From positions 12,135,001 to 12,199,000 of the forward strand of contig NC_084933.1 of the NCBI RefSeq assembly GCF_958298935.1: a DNA stretch of 64,000 nt. The letters are read 5' to 3'. The position numbers were made by a program, and so were the translations under genes. This DNA comes from Phragmites australis (lineage: Eukaryota > Streptophyta > Magnoliopsida > Poales > Poaceae). The notes under the pieces are model-generated. The model worked only from the letters and a program-made list of their open reading frames with translations. It was not told where the DNA came from and did not search any database. Every line of letters starts with the position of its first letter. Within the stretch, counting starts at the first letter, position 1. Shown here one piece after another: positions 10,930 to 21,711 of the stretch.

Positions 10930-11923
10930 ACGGCATCGTCGGCAGCAGTGGTTCTCGTAGGCCGCAGTTCATCAAGGTGCTTCTGTGCGGCTAGCTCCAT
11001 GGAAAAGATGGTAAGCACACAGGGTTTCTCCTGTCCAAATGTTCGCGCATCAATCTCCAGTCTCCGAAGTTATAATCGGTGGTACCTCTCTAAGGGTGGT
11101 AGAAAGGTTTGTCTCCGAATGTACCGTACGCATGTCAATATATGCTCATCACCAAATTCTGCTGTTGCATGTTCCAGCTTATCCCCGTTGACTTATATCA
11201 AGGAATAAATGGATTGAATTAGGAGCTAGAAATGTCTATCACATTGGTCTTGTCAGCATTTATAGAAATAAGGATGGAACAGGAAGATCCTTCATCGTCC
11301 GGTGGGAAACGCAAGAGCACGAACAAGAGGCCAAACGGTGAGGAGAAAAAGAGTCCAAGAACCCAGACAACTTCGTTGAACATGGCATCACCGTCTTCGA
11401 GATCGGGCCGCCGTCCTGGATGAAGAGGGAGATCAACGCCTACGCGCTCGCGAATCATCTCGTAATGAAGAACAGTCATTTATCTACGTAGTAGTGCTGC
11501 TATATGAGTGTATGATAAGCAAAGCTGTATGATAATGTCAAATGAGCAAGCTAGGAATATAGTAGGATAGACGACTCGTTTCTTGGAACACGAACATGTT
11601 CTGAAAAGAAGCTCATGAGTCATGACAGCATTTCTCTTCCCTGCATGCAGACATTGGCGGCTGCCTTCTGCGAGGCGATCGGGTTCGTGAGGACCTGTGA
11701 GGTCACGCTGAGGACGACGTCGACGGACGACGGCGGCGCTGGCATCTGCAGGTCGTGGCAGGTGGGCGGCGCTGGCATCTGCAGGTCGTGGCAGGTGGGC
11801 GGCCTGGCGTACGGCAAGGGTGGCTACCAGCTGAGTCGGGGCTGGAGGAGGTTCTGCGACGTCTGCACCTTCAACGTCGTCGACACCACGCTGTGGGACG
11901 TCGACATCGCCCGCCGCAGCTAA
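10930..11923 (+). pseudogene. Broken B3/REM-type transcription factor gene
   Basis: Three pieces match the intact B3 gene at 26652-28156. First, an exon-1 relic (PQFIKV, frameshift, SMEKM followed by GTAAGC) lies at about 10957-10995. Second, the linker exon at about 11270-11465 reads GGKRKSTNKRPNGEEKKSP, then after a frame change IGPPSWMKREINAYALANHL. Third, the C-terminal B3 exon at about 11650-11923 reads AAAFCEAIGFVRTCEVTLRT and later VCTFNVVDTTLWDV. The exon for the first B3 domain is absent. The last exon has an in-frame 33-base tandem duplication repeating GAGICRSWQVG, and it lacks about eight residues between RRFC and DVCTF. A functional DNA-binding protein is unlikely. Confidence 0.75.
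11734..11800 (+). repeat. 33-base in-frame tandem duplication in a B3 exon
   Basis: The block beginning GCGCTGGCATCTGCAGGTCG occurs twice without a gap. It duplicates eleven codons next to the conserved SWQV motif. The copies are practically identical, so the event is recent relative to the decay of the gene. Confidence 0.85.
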
Positions 11924-12051
11924 GCTAAGCTTTTGTGCGCGTGCGTCAGTTTATCTGAATTCTGATGTTATCTAGCTGGCCAGGGTTTTACACTTTTTCA
12001 GTCATCTTTTTGTAAGAAATCATCTCTTCCTGCTTTAGGCTCACCAAAATA

Positions 12052-12700
12052 TGGACTGAGATCCTCAAGTCACGGGTGAACAGTATCCGTGACTTTACTC
12101 CTTTACGAACTATCATATTAGAAATAAACGAACGAGATCGATCGTTACAGTTCTAATATATTACCGTGCTACAGTTATAACCAAATTTTACCGGTTCTTG
12201 GCTAACCAAAATTTGTCGAAATTTGGTAATGTCAAATTTTAGCGAGGATTTGATAGGACGCAAAATCTTTGGTCCACCAGATGTTGCCACAGCCCCAGCC
12301 TGAGCCGGAAAGGCCGACGACACCGACACACGAATGGCGACCCTGCAATTCTGCCACCGCACGGCAGTACAGCACAAACGCCGACGCCGACGCCGACGCC
12401 GACACATCCATGCCGGCCTGCCGCCCATGAACAGCAGCGGAAAAGGATCCACTGTTCATACAGTTTCCACAGGCCACACAGCACAAGATTCATACTGGCC
12501 AACTGTACGCCACAGAGCGATCGATCACTCGGTTCATTGCACGCATGCCATTCTGCAAGCATCGCACAGGTTTTTCAACCGACTGACTGATAAACAGTTT
12601 TAGCATTTCACAAAAGCAAATTATGTATGATCAAAATTGCATATGATCCTATAGAAATCAAAAATCAAATAATAAGCCAGGCTGTTAAGTAATCCTAGGA
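12052..12700. other. Intergenic stretch with MITE remnants and a short GCCGAC repeat
   Basis: The stretch opens with GGACTGAGATCCTC, the terminal sequence of the MITE at 40901-41090, so a partial copy is likely. An AT-rich block at 12170-12260, with inverted AAATTTT-type motifs, looks like another small DNA transposon relic. Near 12380 a run of four to five GCCGAC-like hexamers makes long Arg-rich ORFs that are not genes. Confidence 0.4.
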
Positions 12701-12729
12701 CGGCTTAGTGTCTCAGGCTTCATCCATTG

Positions 12730-15613
12730 CTACCGACGCTCCTCACCGGCGCCGTTGGCACCTGCATCATCATCGCAGACACCGGTGCGGGCCTTGTCAT
12801 TGTCCTCACCGGAGCAGTGAGCGCGCTTCTTGGACGAGGAGCCCCGGCACTGCCCGGCCGGGTACTTGAGCGCGTTGAGCTCCATCTTCCGCAGCGCGGC
12901 CCTGCCGAGGTCGACACCGCACATGTCGGAGAGGTGGACAAGGTAGAGGAGCACGTCGGCGAGCTCCTCGCCGAGGTGCTCCGCTTCCATCTCCCCCACC
13001 CCGGCAGGCCCCTCGGCACCTCCCCCTTCCACTGGAAGATCTCCGAGAGCTCCCCCACCTCGCCCACCTGCCAATGCAAGTTGCACGCACCGGCAAACAG
13101 AATTACGCAACAGCAGTACAGCACAGCACACGATTGGCATGCATGAATGTAGGTCAGCTACAGGTGCAATTTGCACTGGGCGCAGGACCAGCTTGCTTAC
13201 CAGGCTGTGCCCACATCACAAGTGTTTTTTATGGCCATTTCAGGCTTGCAAAAATTGGTAATTGGTGAAAAGAACAAGGATGGTTCCTGCTGCTGCTTTC
13301 TGTAGGCTTTTGGTTCCTTCCTGCAGCGCACAGCACCATGGTAGTATATCAAAGGACTAGAAAGGATCTAATGATTCTTCAGAAAAGCATGAGGGAACAT
13401 ACGAAAGGACAAGTCTGACAGACCATAACGTTATGTACCATAAGGTCCATAACGCACAGCAATAAAATGGGGGGACTGCAGCAGCACAAGACTGCGAATT
13501 TTTATTCTTCTGGAGCTGCTTTTCTTGTCTGTAATAAACTTTGAACACTGCTCACCAAGGCACTGGAATTAGAACACAGGACTAATCGGTGATCTTGATT
13601 ATGTGGGCTTTGTCTAATAACAATTAGTGACCCTCCTCTCTCCTACCTCGCCGGGTCGCCTAAGCAGGCCTTTGGAAGCCCACGTAGTTACAAGGATGAC
13701 GGTAGCAGGGCTATTTTCACGGTGTCCGTCTGGCTGCCTTTCCCTTCTCTCTCCTCTCTTCTCCCCCCTCTCGAGACCGCGGCTCCTTGTTGTTGTGCCC
13801 AACGTCCGTGGCGGCGGTCAGATCCACAGCGCAACGCAGAGGTTGGATCTGCATGCCCGACGGTGCGATTCAGAGTTTGGGCGGCACGGCTGCTGGATTC
13901 GCATCCCCGGTTGCATGACGTGGTGGCTCAACGTCGCGATGGCCGGATCCACGCGTGTTGGGGTGTGGCAACCGGATCAGCGCGCCCAACTTCACAGAGC
14001 GGTGGCCCGATGGTGCGACAGCCGGATCTGCGTCTTCGATGGTCAAATCCTCGCACATGTCGACACAACGTGGTTGCTGGATCTATGTGCTTGGTGGCCA
14101 TATCCATGCGTCGGGTATCCCAATGGCGTTGTGCAGTGGCTTGGTGGCCACCTCGATGGCTCAGTTTGGCTGCTCCTCGGTGCAACGGCCTGGTGGCGCA
14201 TCGGCGTAAAGGCGCGGCCCGTCCTGTGCTATCGCTGTCGACACAGTGTGGATAGCGCGGTGCTGCGGGGCGTGGCACGGTTGCCCTCAGTTCCCTTGTG
14301 CCATGGTGGATCTTCCTCTTGTAAAATTTCTTCATTCTCTCATATCTGGCCCATAGGGAGCCCGTGGCATGGGGATGGCTTTGGGGTGACGCGTGCTCGT
14401 GCTAGTTGTGACGTTGGGTGTGGGATCAGTGCCCCGAACGAAAGTGTTGCCTGACATTTGGCCTGAGCCGACAATAGCAATGCCCTTGGGTAACGCTTTC
14501 TCCTCAAAGGCATTTGTCGAAGGTGTTCCCCCCCCCCCCCTTTGCACTTCGGGCATCTAAAAGGGGTAAGTTGTCGGTGAGGCCTCTGTTCTTTTGATGC
14601 TACGTCATTTTGTCCATGGGGTGAGCTATGATGGAGTTGGAGCTGCTACGTCGGGACGTCTGACGAGTTTGGTAACGATGACGCGTGGTGATCGTGGACG
14701 GGACAGAAGTTGAGGTTGAGGTATGTCTATCTCGAGAAGTCGGAGTTGTCTCAAGACAGAGGTTGAGATATGTCTCGAGAAGTTGGAGCTACTTGATCGC
14801 ACTCCACGTGTGTTGTTTTATGGAATGTAGCGTTGTTTGCATTTTTGTTGGCCCTTATGTCATTGGGTTTTTTGTCGATTGGTTCTAATTTAACTGGGCA
14901 GTTGTTAAGGTTTTAGGTCTAGTGTCCTTTGTAAATAGGGACAACTCTCGTCTTCTATAATAACATCAGTAGACTTTGAAAAAAAGAAGTATGAACAATG
15001 TGGTATTCCTGCGAGTTCCTTTAGGATCTTTTGAATTGTACTACCGTGCATGCCCCGTTCCAAAGTCTACATAATTTATACGCTCATATACAAACAACGA
15101 AGACCAAACATCTTTTCCATGTAAAAAGAACCAAAATCTCAAAAATTTGTAATAAATAAAAATAAAAAGATCTCACCGTCCAATTCTGAACTCCTAGGAA
15201 GCCAAATGCAAAGGACCAAAAGAAAAACAACAAAAACTAACCACCGCAATTAAACAAAAAAAAAATTGCAATTGCAGATGGAAGGAAAAAAAAAACCATG
15301 CATATAACTAAGAACGATCAACGGAAACTGTTCGAAGAATCTGCAAGCAAATCTCGACAACGAGAACTGATTAGACGCCCTGTTTAATTTAGCATCGGGT
15401 CCGCGAAGTAAGATCAAGATACGGGGTGAGGGATGGATGGCGATAGAACCGTACCAGAGCGAGGAGGAGGTTCCTGGGGCTGTGGAACCGCTCCCAGTCC
15501 CTCTCCCTGGCGACGTCCGCCATCTTCTTCCTCAGCTCCTCCAGCGTCACCGTCGTCTCCTCGCCGCCACGCGCGCCCCTGACCGCCTCCTCCTCCAACC
15601 CAACACCGTCCAT
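12730..15613 (-). pseudogene. DCTPP1: dCTP pyrophosphatase 1-like (MazG fold) gene with a one-base frameshift
   Basis: This enzyme hydrolyses dCTP and modified dCTP to the monophosphate and pyrophosphate, cleaning the nucleotide pool. Exon 1 (15455-15613, 53 codons) encodes LEELRKKMADVARERDWERF and SPRNLLLAL. Exon 2 (12730-13067) begins VGEVGELSEIFQWKGEVPRG and continues LGEELADVLLYLVHLSDMCG. Both splice sites are canonical and in phase 0. The two halves of the EExxE/ExxD metal-binding signature lie on either side of a G-run at about 12998-13005, where one base is missing. The first frame runs into unrelated residues (WGRWKRST), while the proper frame resumes at EMEAEHLGEE. Exon 2 is 338 bases, one short of a multiple of three. 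With the base present the protein would be about 165 residues, normal for the family. It is either a recent pseudogene or a homopolymer assembly error. Confidence 0.8.
13600..14990 (+). other. GC-rich insertion-like block in intron 1 of the dCTPase gene
   Basis: A GC-rich segment (about 13627-14450) with many GGATC- and GGCGG-type motifs grades into a GT-rich tail. It ends near 14978 with TATAATAACATCAGTAGAC and a short A-run. That architecture (GC-rich leader, unique body, A-run) resembles plant L1-type or other non-LTR retroelements. No reverse transcriptase is visible and I found no clear target duplication. The 275-codon open frame on the plus strand has skewed composition and no recognisable domain, so I do not call it a gene. 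Confidence 0.35.
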
Positions 15614-15639
15614 CTCTCTCTCTCTCTCTGCCTGCAGTA

Positions 15640-16200
15640 CAAGGTAGGAGAAGCAGTGGCGACGGCTTCATCAGAGGGAAGGAGATCGGGAGAGGAGACA
15701 AACTGGATACGAGGACAGGAAAGCGTGTGTTTGTTTCCTTGTTATAGTTCTAACTGGAGCATGGCAGGACGTGGCTACGCATCTGGGAGCGGCCAGGCTG
15801 GGCCGGGCTGGGTATCGAGGGGTCTATGTGGGCGGGACATCTCAGGGCCCACCAGTTAGTCATGAATTTATTTATTCACTTGATTATAAAACCGGTAATG
15901 TGGAAATTCCACAATAATCAGTCCTTTCCAAACAATGCCTGAAGCGACAATCACATGGATCAGTACGGGTGTGTTTGGTCATCTGAATTTTCTCTAACCC
16001 GGCTCGTTGAATATGTATAATTTAAAAAAACAACATGTTTATCTGTATTTACTACTCTCGTATGCATGAGCAAATACTAATATATGATCTTATCTTACCT
16101 GAGAAACTTCTCAGCTCGACCCGATGAATATAAATTTTGCATCTACTCATGTTTAGTTATCTGTATTTAAACAAAAGCTACAGAAGAACTGATGTACTAT
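15640..16200. other. Upstream region of the dCTPase gene; no gene seen
   Basis: A CT-rich run (about 15610-15630) and GC-rich DNA lie just upstream of the dCTPase ATG at 15613, as is usual for grass 5' UTRs and promoters. Beyond 15850 the DNA turns AT-rich, with no coding signal. Confidence 0.4.
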
Positions 16201-16224
16201 CTTATCTCAGCTTATTGACGAGTG

Positions 16225-16418
16225 ATGATGACATGCCATAACATGGTTTCGATGACATTGAAGGTGCAGACATCGCACACCTTGATCCCGTTCTCCTGGC
16301 AGAACCTCTTCCAGCCCAACCCAAGCTTATGGCTGCTATTCTTGTATGGGACACCACGAACCTGCCAAGACCTGGTGCTGTTTATTGAGCACGGAACCCA
16401 ATTGCATCACAGAAGGCC
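16225..16418 (-). pseudogene. C-terminal B3 exon relic (REM family)
   Basis: The minus strand encodes FCDAIGFRAQ-stop, then after a frame change NSTRSWQVRGVPYKNSSHK, LGWKRFCQENGIK and VCTFNVIETMLWHV. These match the last exon of the B3 gene at 26652-28156, except that about 11 residues (NTCTITLKTAM in the intact copy) are deleted and a stop intervenes. The 5' side is interrupted by a hAT-like fragment at 16421-16549. It is clearly non-functional. Confidence 0.75.
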
Positions 16419-16420
16419 GT

Positions 16421-16549
16421 GTAGGAGTGGGGGCGTGCCCCCACTTATTTTTGTTAGTTTAGTGAACTATAGTCATTTTTTTTACTGTAGCTCTAGTGTT
16501 ACTGTAACTAGCAAGCCCCCGCTCAATTTCTGGGTTGGATCCGCCCCTG
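16421..16549 (-). mobile_element. Small hAT-like fragment
   Basis: On the minus strand it begins CAGGGGCGGATCCAACCCAG, the terminal sequence typical of TTF-type hAT elements. It ends near GTGGGGGCACGCCCCCAC. It is about 129 bases and has no coding capacity. It lies between two B3-derived pieces, so it inserted into the decayed B3 locus. Confidence 0.55.
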
Positions 16550-16589
16550 AGAAGATGGGGGCCCGATCTCGAAAACACATCTTGTGAGT

Positions 16590-16720
16590 AATGATGCCTT
16601 GTTCAAAGAAGTCATGGAGCCTTTTGGCCTCTTTTGTTCTTCACTACTTAACCTGTCGTTCTTATCTTACTACTGGAAGAGCAAAGTGACTCCTGTTGCT
16701 TTTGAATTTCTGTTAATGTC
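16590..16720 (-). pseudogene. B3/REM linker-exon relic
   Basis: The nucleotide sequence aligns with the linker exon at 27314-27522. Both share a CTACTGG..AGA.G core, a TTCTTCA..TACTT core and a GCTTTT end. Spacing is preserved but frame and splice sites are lost. A similar relic lies at 26517-26610 beside the intact gene, so the ancestral locus carried more than one linker and B3 pair. Confidence 0.55.
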
Positions 16721-16741
16721 GATACTTGACAACAAAAAAGG

Positions 16742-16755
16742 GACATTTCATCGAG
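16742..16755. repeat. Target-site duplication of the LINE insertion, left copy
   Basis: GACATTTCATCGAG here is repeated as GACATTTCGTCGAG at 17553-17566, on the other side of the LINE. The two differ at one of 14 positions. Confidence 0.85.
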
Positions 16756-17552
16756 ATTTTTTTTTCTCGAATATGCAGGAGAACTGTATATCTTTGTATT
16801 AAGAAGGAAAAGAGACGTAGAGTCTTACACAGCGACCTCAGAGAGGTCTGGAACGGACACAAAATAGCTGTGCGGCTTTACAAACATGATGATATCAAGC
16901 GAGATAGTGACTCGAGGATAGAGGGGCTACCTAAATTACAAGACCGAGCCCCAACTATGTGTTCTTTCTAAAAGAACAGACATGTGCTTTGCTCCCGCGG
17001 CGCACCAACGTTCGGCATCCTCCCAAATGTAAGCGACTAAAGAGTCTGAAGAGGTATGCTGGTTGTTGAAGATGAAGCTATTTCGAGACAGCCAAATGCG
17101 CCAACAGGTTAGCAATAAGAAAGAGTCAAAGCCCTTAAGAAGATCCATGTCCACACGCCCTCGAAGGTGAAGCCACCAGTCAAGGAGGATGAACCCGTCC
17201 GCCGGAATCTGAACTCCGAGAATGCGCCACCAAACCTTGCGTGCCGAGGTGCAATGCAGGAGAAGGTGATCGGTCATCTCTGGGAGCTGCACGCACTGGG
17301 AACACAAATTGTTCGGTTGGAGGCCATGCCGCTTCCTTCTCTCTACAGTCCATAAGCGGCCGTGCAGCCCTAACCAAGCGAAGAACTTCACCTTCATAGG
17401 CGCCCACGCTTTCCATAGCAAACGAGCGCTAGTAAACTGGACAGATCCTTGAAACATGATGTTATAGGTAGATATGGTCGAGTATTCCCCTGGAGAACTC
17501 CAACGCCAAATGATACGATCAGGTGCATCAGTCAGGGTGATGGATCCCAACA
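16756..17552 (-). mobile_element. 5'-truncated L1-type LINE
   Basis: The minus-strand ORF at 16936-17550 (204 aa) is the C-terminal zf-RVT zinc-binding region of plant L1 reverse transcriptases, with RLLWKAWAPMKVKFFAWL and LCSQCVQLPEMTDHLLLHC. A 3' UTR ending in ACAGTTCTCCTGCATATTCG and a short A-tail follow (T-run at about 16757-16765). A 14-base target duplication flanks it. The 5' truncation starts within ORF2, as is common for LINE insertions. It interrupts the decayed B3 locus between two exon relics. Confidence 0.85.
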
Positions 17553-17616
17553 GACATTTCGTCGAGTTATTCAGTATTTAGCTCACATCAATCAATTGTT
17601 AACAGATTCCAAAATA

Positions 17617-17811
17617 TTAGAATGGATTTATCTTTTCCTTACAACGCGTGATATTGACATGCCACAGCGTGGTTTTGATTACGTTGAAGGTGCAGACGTC
17701 ACCTTCCTTGAGTCTGTTATCCTGGCAGAACCTCTTCCATCCCGACACAATCTGGCGGCTGCTATTCTTGTATGAGATACCGCGCACTTGCCAAGACCTA
17801 GTGCTGTTCAT
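17617..17811 (-). pseudogene. C-terminal B3 exon relic, N-terminally truncated
   Basis: This 64-codon piece reads STRSWQVRGISYKNSSRQIV, GWKRFCQDNRLKEG and VCTFNVIKTTLWHVNITRC. It matches the second half of the last exon of the intact B3 gene and ends with a stop. The preceding part of the B3 fold is absent, and the upstream sequence is unrelated. It probably belonged to the gene whose first exons lie at 18447-18887. Confidence 0.7.
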
Positions 17812-17829
17812 TGAGTTCTTGTGCGTAAA

Positions 17830-18440
17830 CTATTTACAAGAATACAAGTTCACGGGGTTTACCTCTTAGACTTACTCCAGCAGAGCCAGTTTCCGCCGAC
17901 CACATCACTATGCTAGCTGGATACGGACTCACCGCGGCTTGCAAATGCGCTCCAGAAGATGCACATCGGCAAATTTGCAGGAGGGTTTGGTTGTCCGTAA
18001 CACTACTTACGGTGAATGTCTGTGGGTTTAAATGAAGAATAAGAGTAATAAAAGGTAGGAAAGAATAAATTAAAAAAATAGAAAAATACTATAATAGTGT
18101 TATAGGGATGATTTTTTAGTATAGTTTAGAGATGATCTTATAAAACCAGCCGTACATTTTAAGTACTCACTGTTGCCATCTTACAACTAGCTCGAGTACA
18201 AGCAGATCATAAACATTTCCTCACCATTCCTTTTTAATCATTTGCAAACGTAGAAGCATGTTTTACACGAATGCCGTACAAATTTTACAGGAAACTGATC
18301 AATTCCCCTTGGACACGCAAAAGAAAAAAAAATACAGTTTATGCGTTTCTAAAGGGGAACTCAAAAGAATTTACTCGGCACAGTCTCAATCACACAGGTG
18401 AATAAATTTTGTTTGACTGTCCAAATATTCGCACAAAAAT
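17830..18440. other. Intron-like or intergenic DNA inside the decayed B3 locus
   Basis: AT-rich DNA lies between exon 2 of the frameshifted B3 gene and the relic of its last exon. I see no linker exon here, although the intact gene has one at the equivalent place. Confidence 0.4.
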
Positions 18441-18446
18441 ATTTAC

Positions 18447-18887
18447 CTGCAGCTGGAGCGCCGTACTCCTTGAGGCAGCAGCTGGCGTCGAACGCCTTGA
18501 CGGTGAGCACGCCGCCGCCGTGGTGCCGGAGGACCACGAACCACCCCGCACCGGCGCCGTGCGCGCCAGCGAACTCCGGCCACCCACGCCCCAAGAACGC
18601 GCCGTCGCTGTCCCGCGCGACCTCGACGCACCAGAGCCTGCCAAATGGGCCGACTACCAGCGCCGTCTGCCGGGACTCCCCGGGCCCGGCGGCGGCGTCG
18701 AGGTGCCGGCGAGCTCGTCGGGGATGCGCTGCAAAGATCAATCAGTTTCCACGTTCGGAATATTGGCGTCTGAGCGCGCGCGCGAAAGCGATAGGGCGTT
18801 TCCTCTTACCAGCTCGTGGGAGGAAAAGGGCAGTAGCACCCCCGGCTGCTTGGTCGCGCCATGGTTGCCGGACGATCCCATCCCCAT
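18447..18887 (-). pseudogene. First two exons of a B3/REM gene, frameshifted
   Basis: Exon 1 (18810-18887, 26 codons from ATG at 18887) ends in HEL before GTAAGAG. Exon 2 (18447-18728) follows a TTTGCAG acceptor. It begins RIPDELAG, then needs a one-base shift to continue HLDAAAGPGESRQTALVVGP, GAFLGRGWPEFAGAH and GGGVLTVKAFDASCC. Exon 2 is 282 bases, against 283 in the homologous exon at 29050-29332, which supports a single-base deletion near 18700. In intact relatives this exon is a B3 DNA-binding domain acting in the nucleus. Together with the lost linker exon and the broken last exon this marks a pseudogene. Confidence 0.75.
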
Positions 18888-18889
18888 GG

Positions 18890-20300
18890 CCGGGGCGCAG
18901 ACGAAGGTGTGAACCTTCAGGTCCGGGATTCCGGCGGCTGCAGTAAGACCAAACCCAACAGTTCCCTTCGCGGTTTAAATTCTCGTCGTGAAGTGATTCC
19001 TGTTCCCTTCAGCGCTCCCAACGGTTTTCCTTCACGGTTCCCTTCATAACGGGATTCTTAGGATCATTCCCTTCAGAACGAGATTCTCTCTTCGTTCCTT
19101 TCGCGATTCTCCTCGAAGAGAAGCTGTTGGAGATGAGCGGAAATAAAAGAAATGAGAACAGGGAAGAGAACGAAATGAAGAAAATATGGTTGAAGATAGT
19201 CTAAAGGCAACGCACCAATCGGGTGCTGAAAGTCACAGCGATTTCCGCGGGGAGAGTTTTTAATGTGTTTGCAGATCATATGAACCGTCCATTGGTTCAA
19301 AATCCAACGCTCCGCAATCAAAATTACCAACTGAAAGATGCTTAAGTACTGGTCGAGAAGATAATTTTGTGGGTAGCAAAAGAAGAAGAAAATTTTGTGT
19401 GTTAACATAACCAGATGAGAAGGGCAAAAAAAACGTCTTTAGGATATATGAATCAGTATGACATTCTTGTTTGCGTGATTCTTGTAACCTTCGTATTTAC
19501 GTTATTTTGATGGTTGGTCCTCTCGTCTGCCGGAGGCCCCGAAGAACACGATCTCCTCTACAGCCTCCTCGGCAGCCCAGCATCGAGGGAGACCATGAAT
19601 GGAACGGCCATGGCGAGACAGTGGAGGTGGGGATGCATGTTGCCGTCGGCAAGAGCGGCGGCAGCAAAGGAGGCAGGAGGGAGTCGTGTTTACATGTAAT
19701 TGTCAGATTTTACATGTTCTTCACTTTGCGCTTTGGTTTCAAGCAGTTCGTTTTAGGAGGAGGGTGCCCCGTCCGAGGAGCCAAATAACTTCCTCGACAG
19801 CCTCCTCGGCGGCACCGGCGTCCGTGGTGCAGCCGTGATAGCCGAGCTAATTATTTTCCGTCATGGATACTAAAAACAAATTCAATTATATTACGTATCT
19901 ATTTTGGCGGAAACTACGTAGTTATGGTTTAGTTATGGCTGAAAACGTGTAATTATGGCTGTAAACATGTCGATTCAATCTCTATGTTATCTGGCCAGCG
20001 CTAGAGAAAAAGGAAACCACAAGAACGCGAGCCCAAAATCACGGAACACTACCAAATTTGTACAAATGCTTCCATCCACGGATACAATCCTTCTCTAACC
20101 TCACCTCCGCGGATGAGCCATGGTTGTTGTCGGATCCATGGTCTTCCTTGACGTCAATGCTGCAAGGAGGCCGGTCGCCAAAGAGGTTTCAGAACACGGA
20201 CTTCCTCAAACTCAAGAACAAACTTATGATTAACACGTGAATCTGAATATTGCACGTAAACAAGAACGGGGCTCGCATGGCTGCCTCACCTACAAACCTA
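18890..20300. other. GC-rich stretches without a recognised gene
   Basis: Three short GC-rich patches (19510-19700, 19750-19835 and 20050-20240, plus strand) encode fragments with repeated flavour, such as LLYSLLGSPASRE, NNFLDSLLGGTGVRG and DEPWLLSDPWSSLTSMLQGG. I do not recognise a family. They could be exon relics of a decayed gene or captured fragments. Splice sites could not be joined into one frame. Confidence 0.25.
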
Positions 20301-21340
20301 GAGGAGAAGAAGACGAGCGAGATAAATCGCTGATTAGCGACGGCCCGTGAGGGTATTCAATTAGGGCAAACCATACGAGGGAAAGGGGATTGATAACATA
20401 AAAAAATTACTGAGTTGCCATTTTTACAATTTTTTCTATTTTGTATTTGCCCCTTTGCTGATCAATTATTTGCCCCTTTGTTGATCAATGGTCCATATTG
20501 GTTTTAGAGCAGGCTGTAATAATGTAAATTATGCCTAATTATATATGATGTATGTATGTGATGTTATAAATGTTATAATTATACGTATCAACTGTTTAAT
20601 TCAGGCACTGATACAAAAGGCACAGGAGATCTCAAAGTGCACGTCTCACACCTACTCTCTTTGGTCAAAAATACATGATATTTTTTACTTTTCATAGTAT
20701 TTGATATAAAACTTTGACCACAATTTTTTATTAGAACATAGTTATAATATCTAATTAAAATATAATATTATGAAAGTATTTTTAAGCCACATCTACATAT
20801 ATAATTTTATATTTTTAAATTAAATATTTTAGAAGTTATTGATGGTCAAAATTTTAAAATTTTAACCAAATCTTAATTAAAACTTTCCCAGCGTCGTCCC
20901 CAACACCCGATGTGCTCGTCCCCTCATCCCGCCTCCACTGCACGCTCACCTCCCCTCCTCTCCTCTCCTCTCCCACCGGCCCCCCTCTTCCCATCTCTCT
21001 CTTCACCACGATACCCTCACGTCCCCTTTCCACCGAAGTAGCACTCATATGGGCTCTTGACGGGCAGATTGGGCGTGCTTAAGTTTGGATCTGGCGGGCG
21101 ACACAACTTTACCCGCTTCGGCCGGCCAGATCCGATAGCGGACGAGGAAGATCGGAGGGAGACGAGGAGGGAAGCCTTACGACACTTTTTTTCACCACAC
21201 TAGAGGTGCCCTAAGCTAGCGTTTTAGAAGCTTACAACATTTCAATTGAAATATTGGTCTAATCTAGCCGCTTTTTAATAACTAAGCATCGATGGTTCAC
21301 AGTCAAATTTTCGCATTTGTACGTGTGAATGCAACATTCT
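20300..21340. other. AT-rich intergenic DNA with MITE relics
   Basis: At about 20657-20870 lies a block with TTTGGTCAAAAATACATGAT at its left and GGTCAAAATTTTAAAATTTT at its right, like the ends of Tc1/mariner-type grass MITEs. A CT-rich patch at 20890-21010 follows. I see no gene. Confidence 0.4.
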
Positions 21341-21344
21341 TAAT

Positions 21345-21582
21345 GAGAAATGGATGCTCTGACTTCCTGAGGAGGCACGGAGAAACAGTACTCTAAACGG
21401 TAATTTCGTGAGATGAGCTACGGTGATTTGCATCAAAACTCGTAATGAAATTAATTTACTGTAGATTGTTGTAACACTAAATCTTAGCCACCTATTTTTC
21501 AATCCAATGGCTCACAGCAAAGCAGGCTAAAGTTACAGTACTTTTTCTCCGTGACTTTGTTTAGTCAGAGGATCCATTTCCT
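21345..21582. mobile_element. Mutator-like MITE with long terminal inverted repeats
   Basis: The left end GAAATGGATGCTCTGACT and the right end, read on the other strand, GAAATGGATCCTCTGACT are inverted repeats. ACAGTA/TACTGT motifs lie inside both arms. No coding capacity is present. The exact boundary and target duplication are unclear. Confidence 0.55.
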
Positions 21583-21711
21583 TCTTAAAAGTACTTTTGA
21601 TGACAAATTTAATAATACAATTTTCTCGATTGTCTAGATATTTTAAAATTTTGTTAATGGCCATGAAACAATATCAACCATGCCAATTGTTTAAAAATGG
21701 AGGGAGTAACA
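21583..21711. mobile_element. Truncated mariner/Stowaway-type MITE end
   Basis: The right end reads AAAATGGAGGGAGTA, the reverse of the common grass terminal TACTCCCTCC. The left half appears lost against the neighbouring MITE. Confidence 0.5.

Noticed and set aside
12153..12603. Arg-rich overlapping ORFs
   Set aside because: They are generated by a GCCGAC-type microsatellite and appear in all frames.
12720..13146. Alternative frames across the dCTPase exon
   Set aside because: Only two frames carry family motifs, and these join at the one-base shift. The others are shadows.
13627..14454. Long plus-strand ORF of 275 codons
   Set aside because: It lies in a GC-rich block open in several frames, has Trp/Arg/Cys-skewed composition, no domain, and sits within an intron of the opposite strand.
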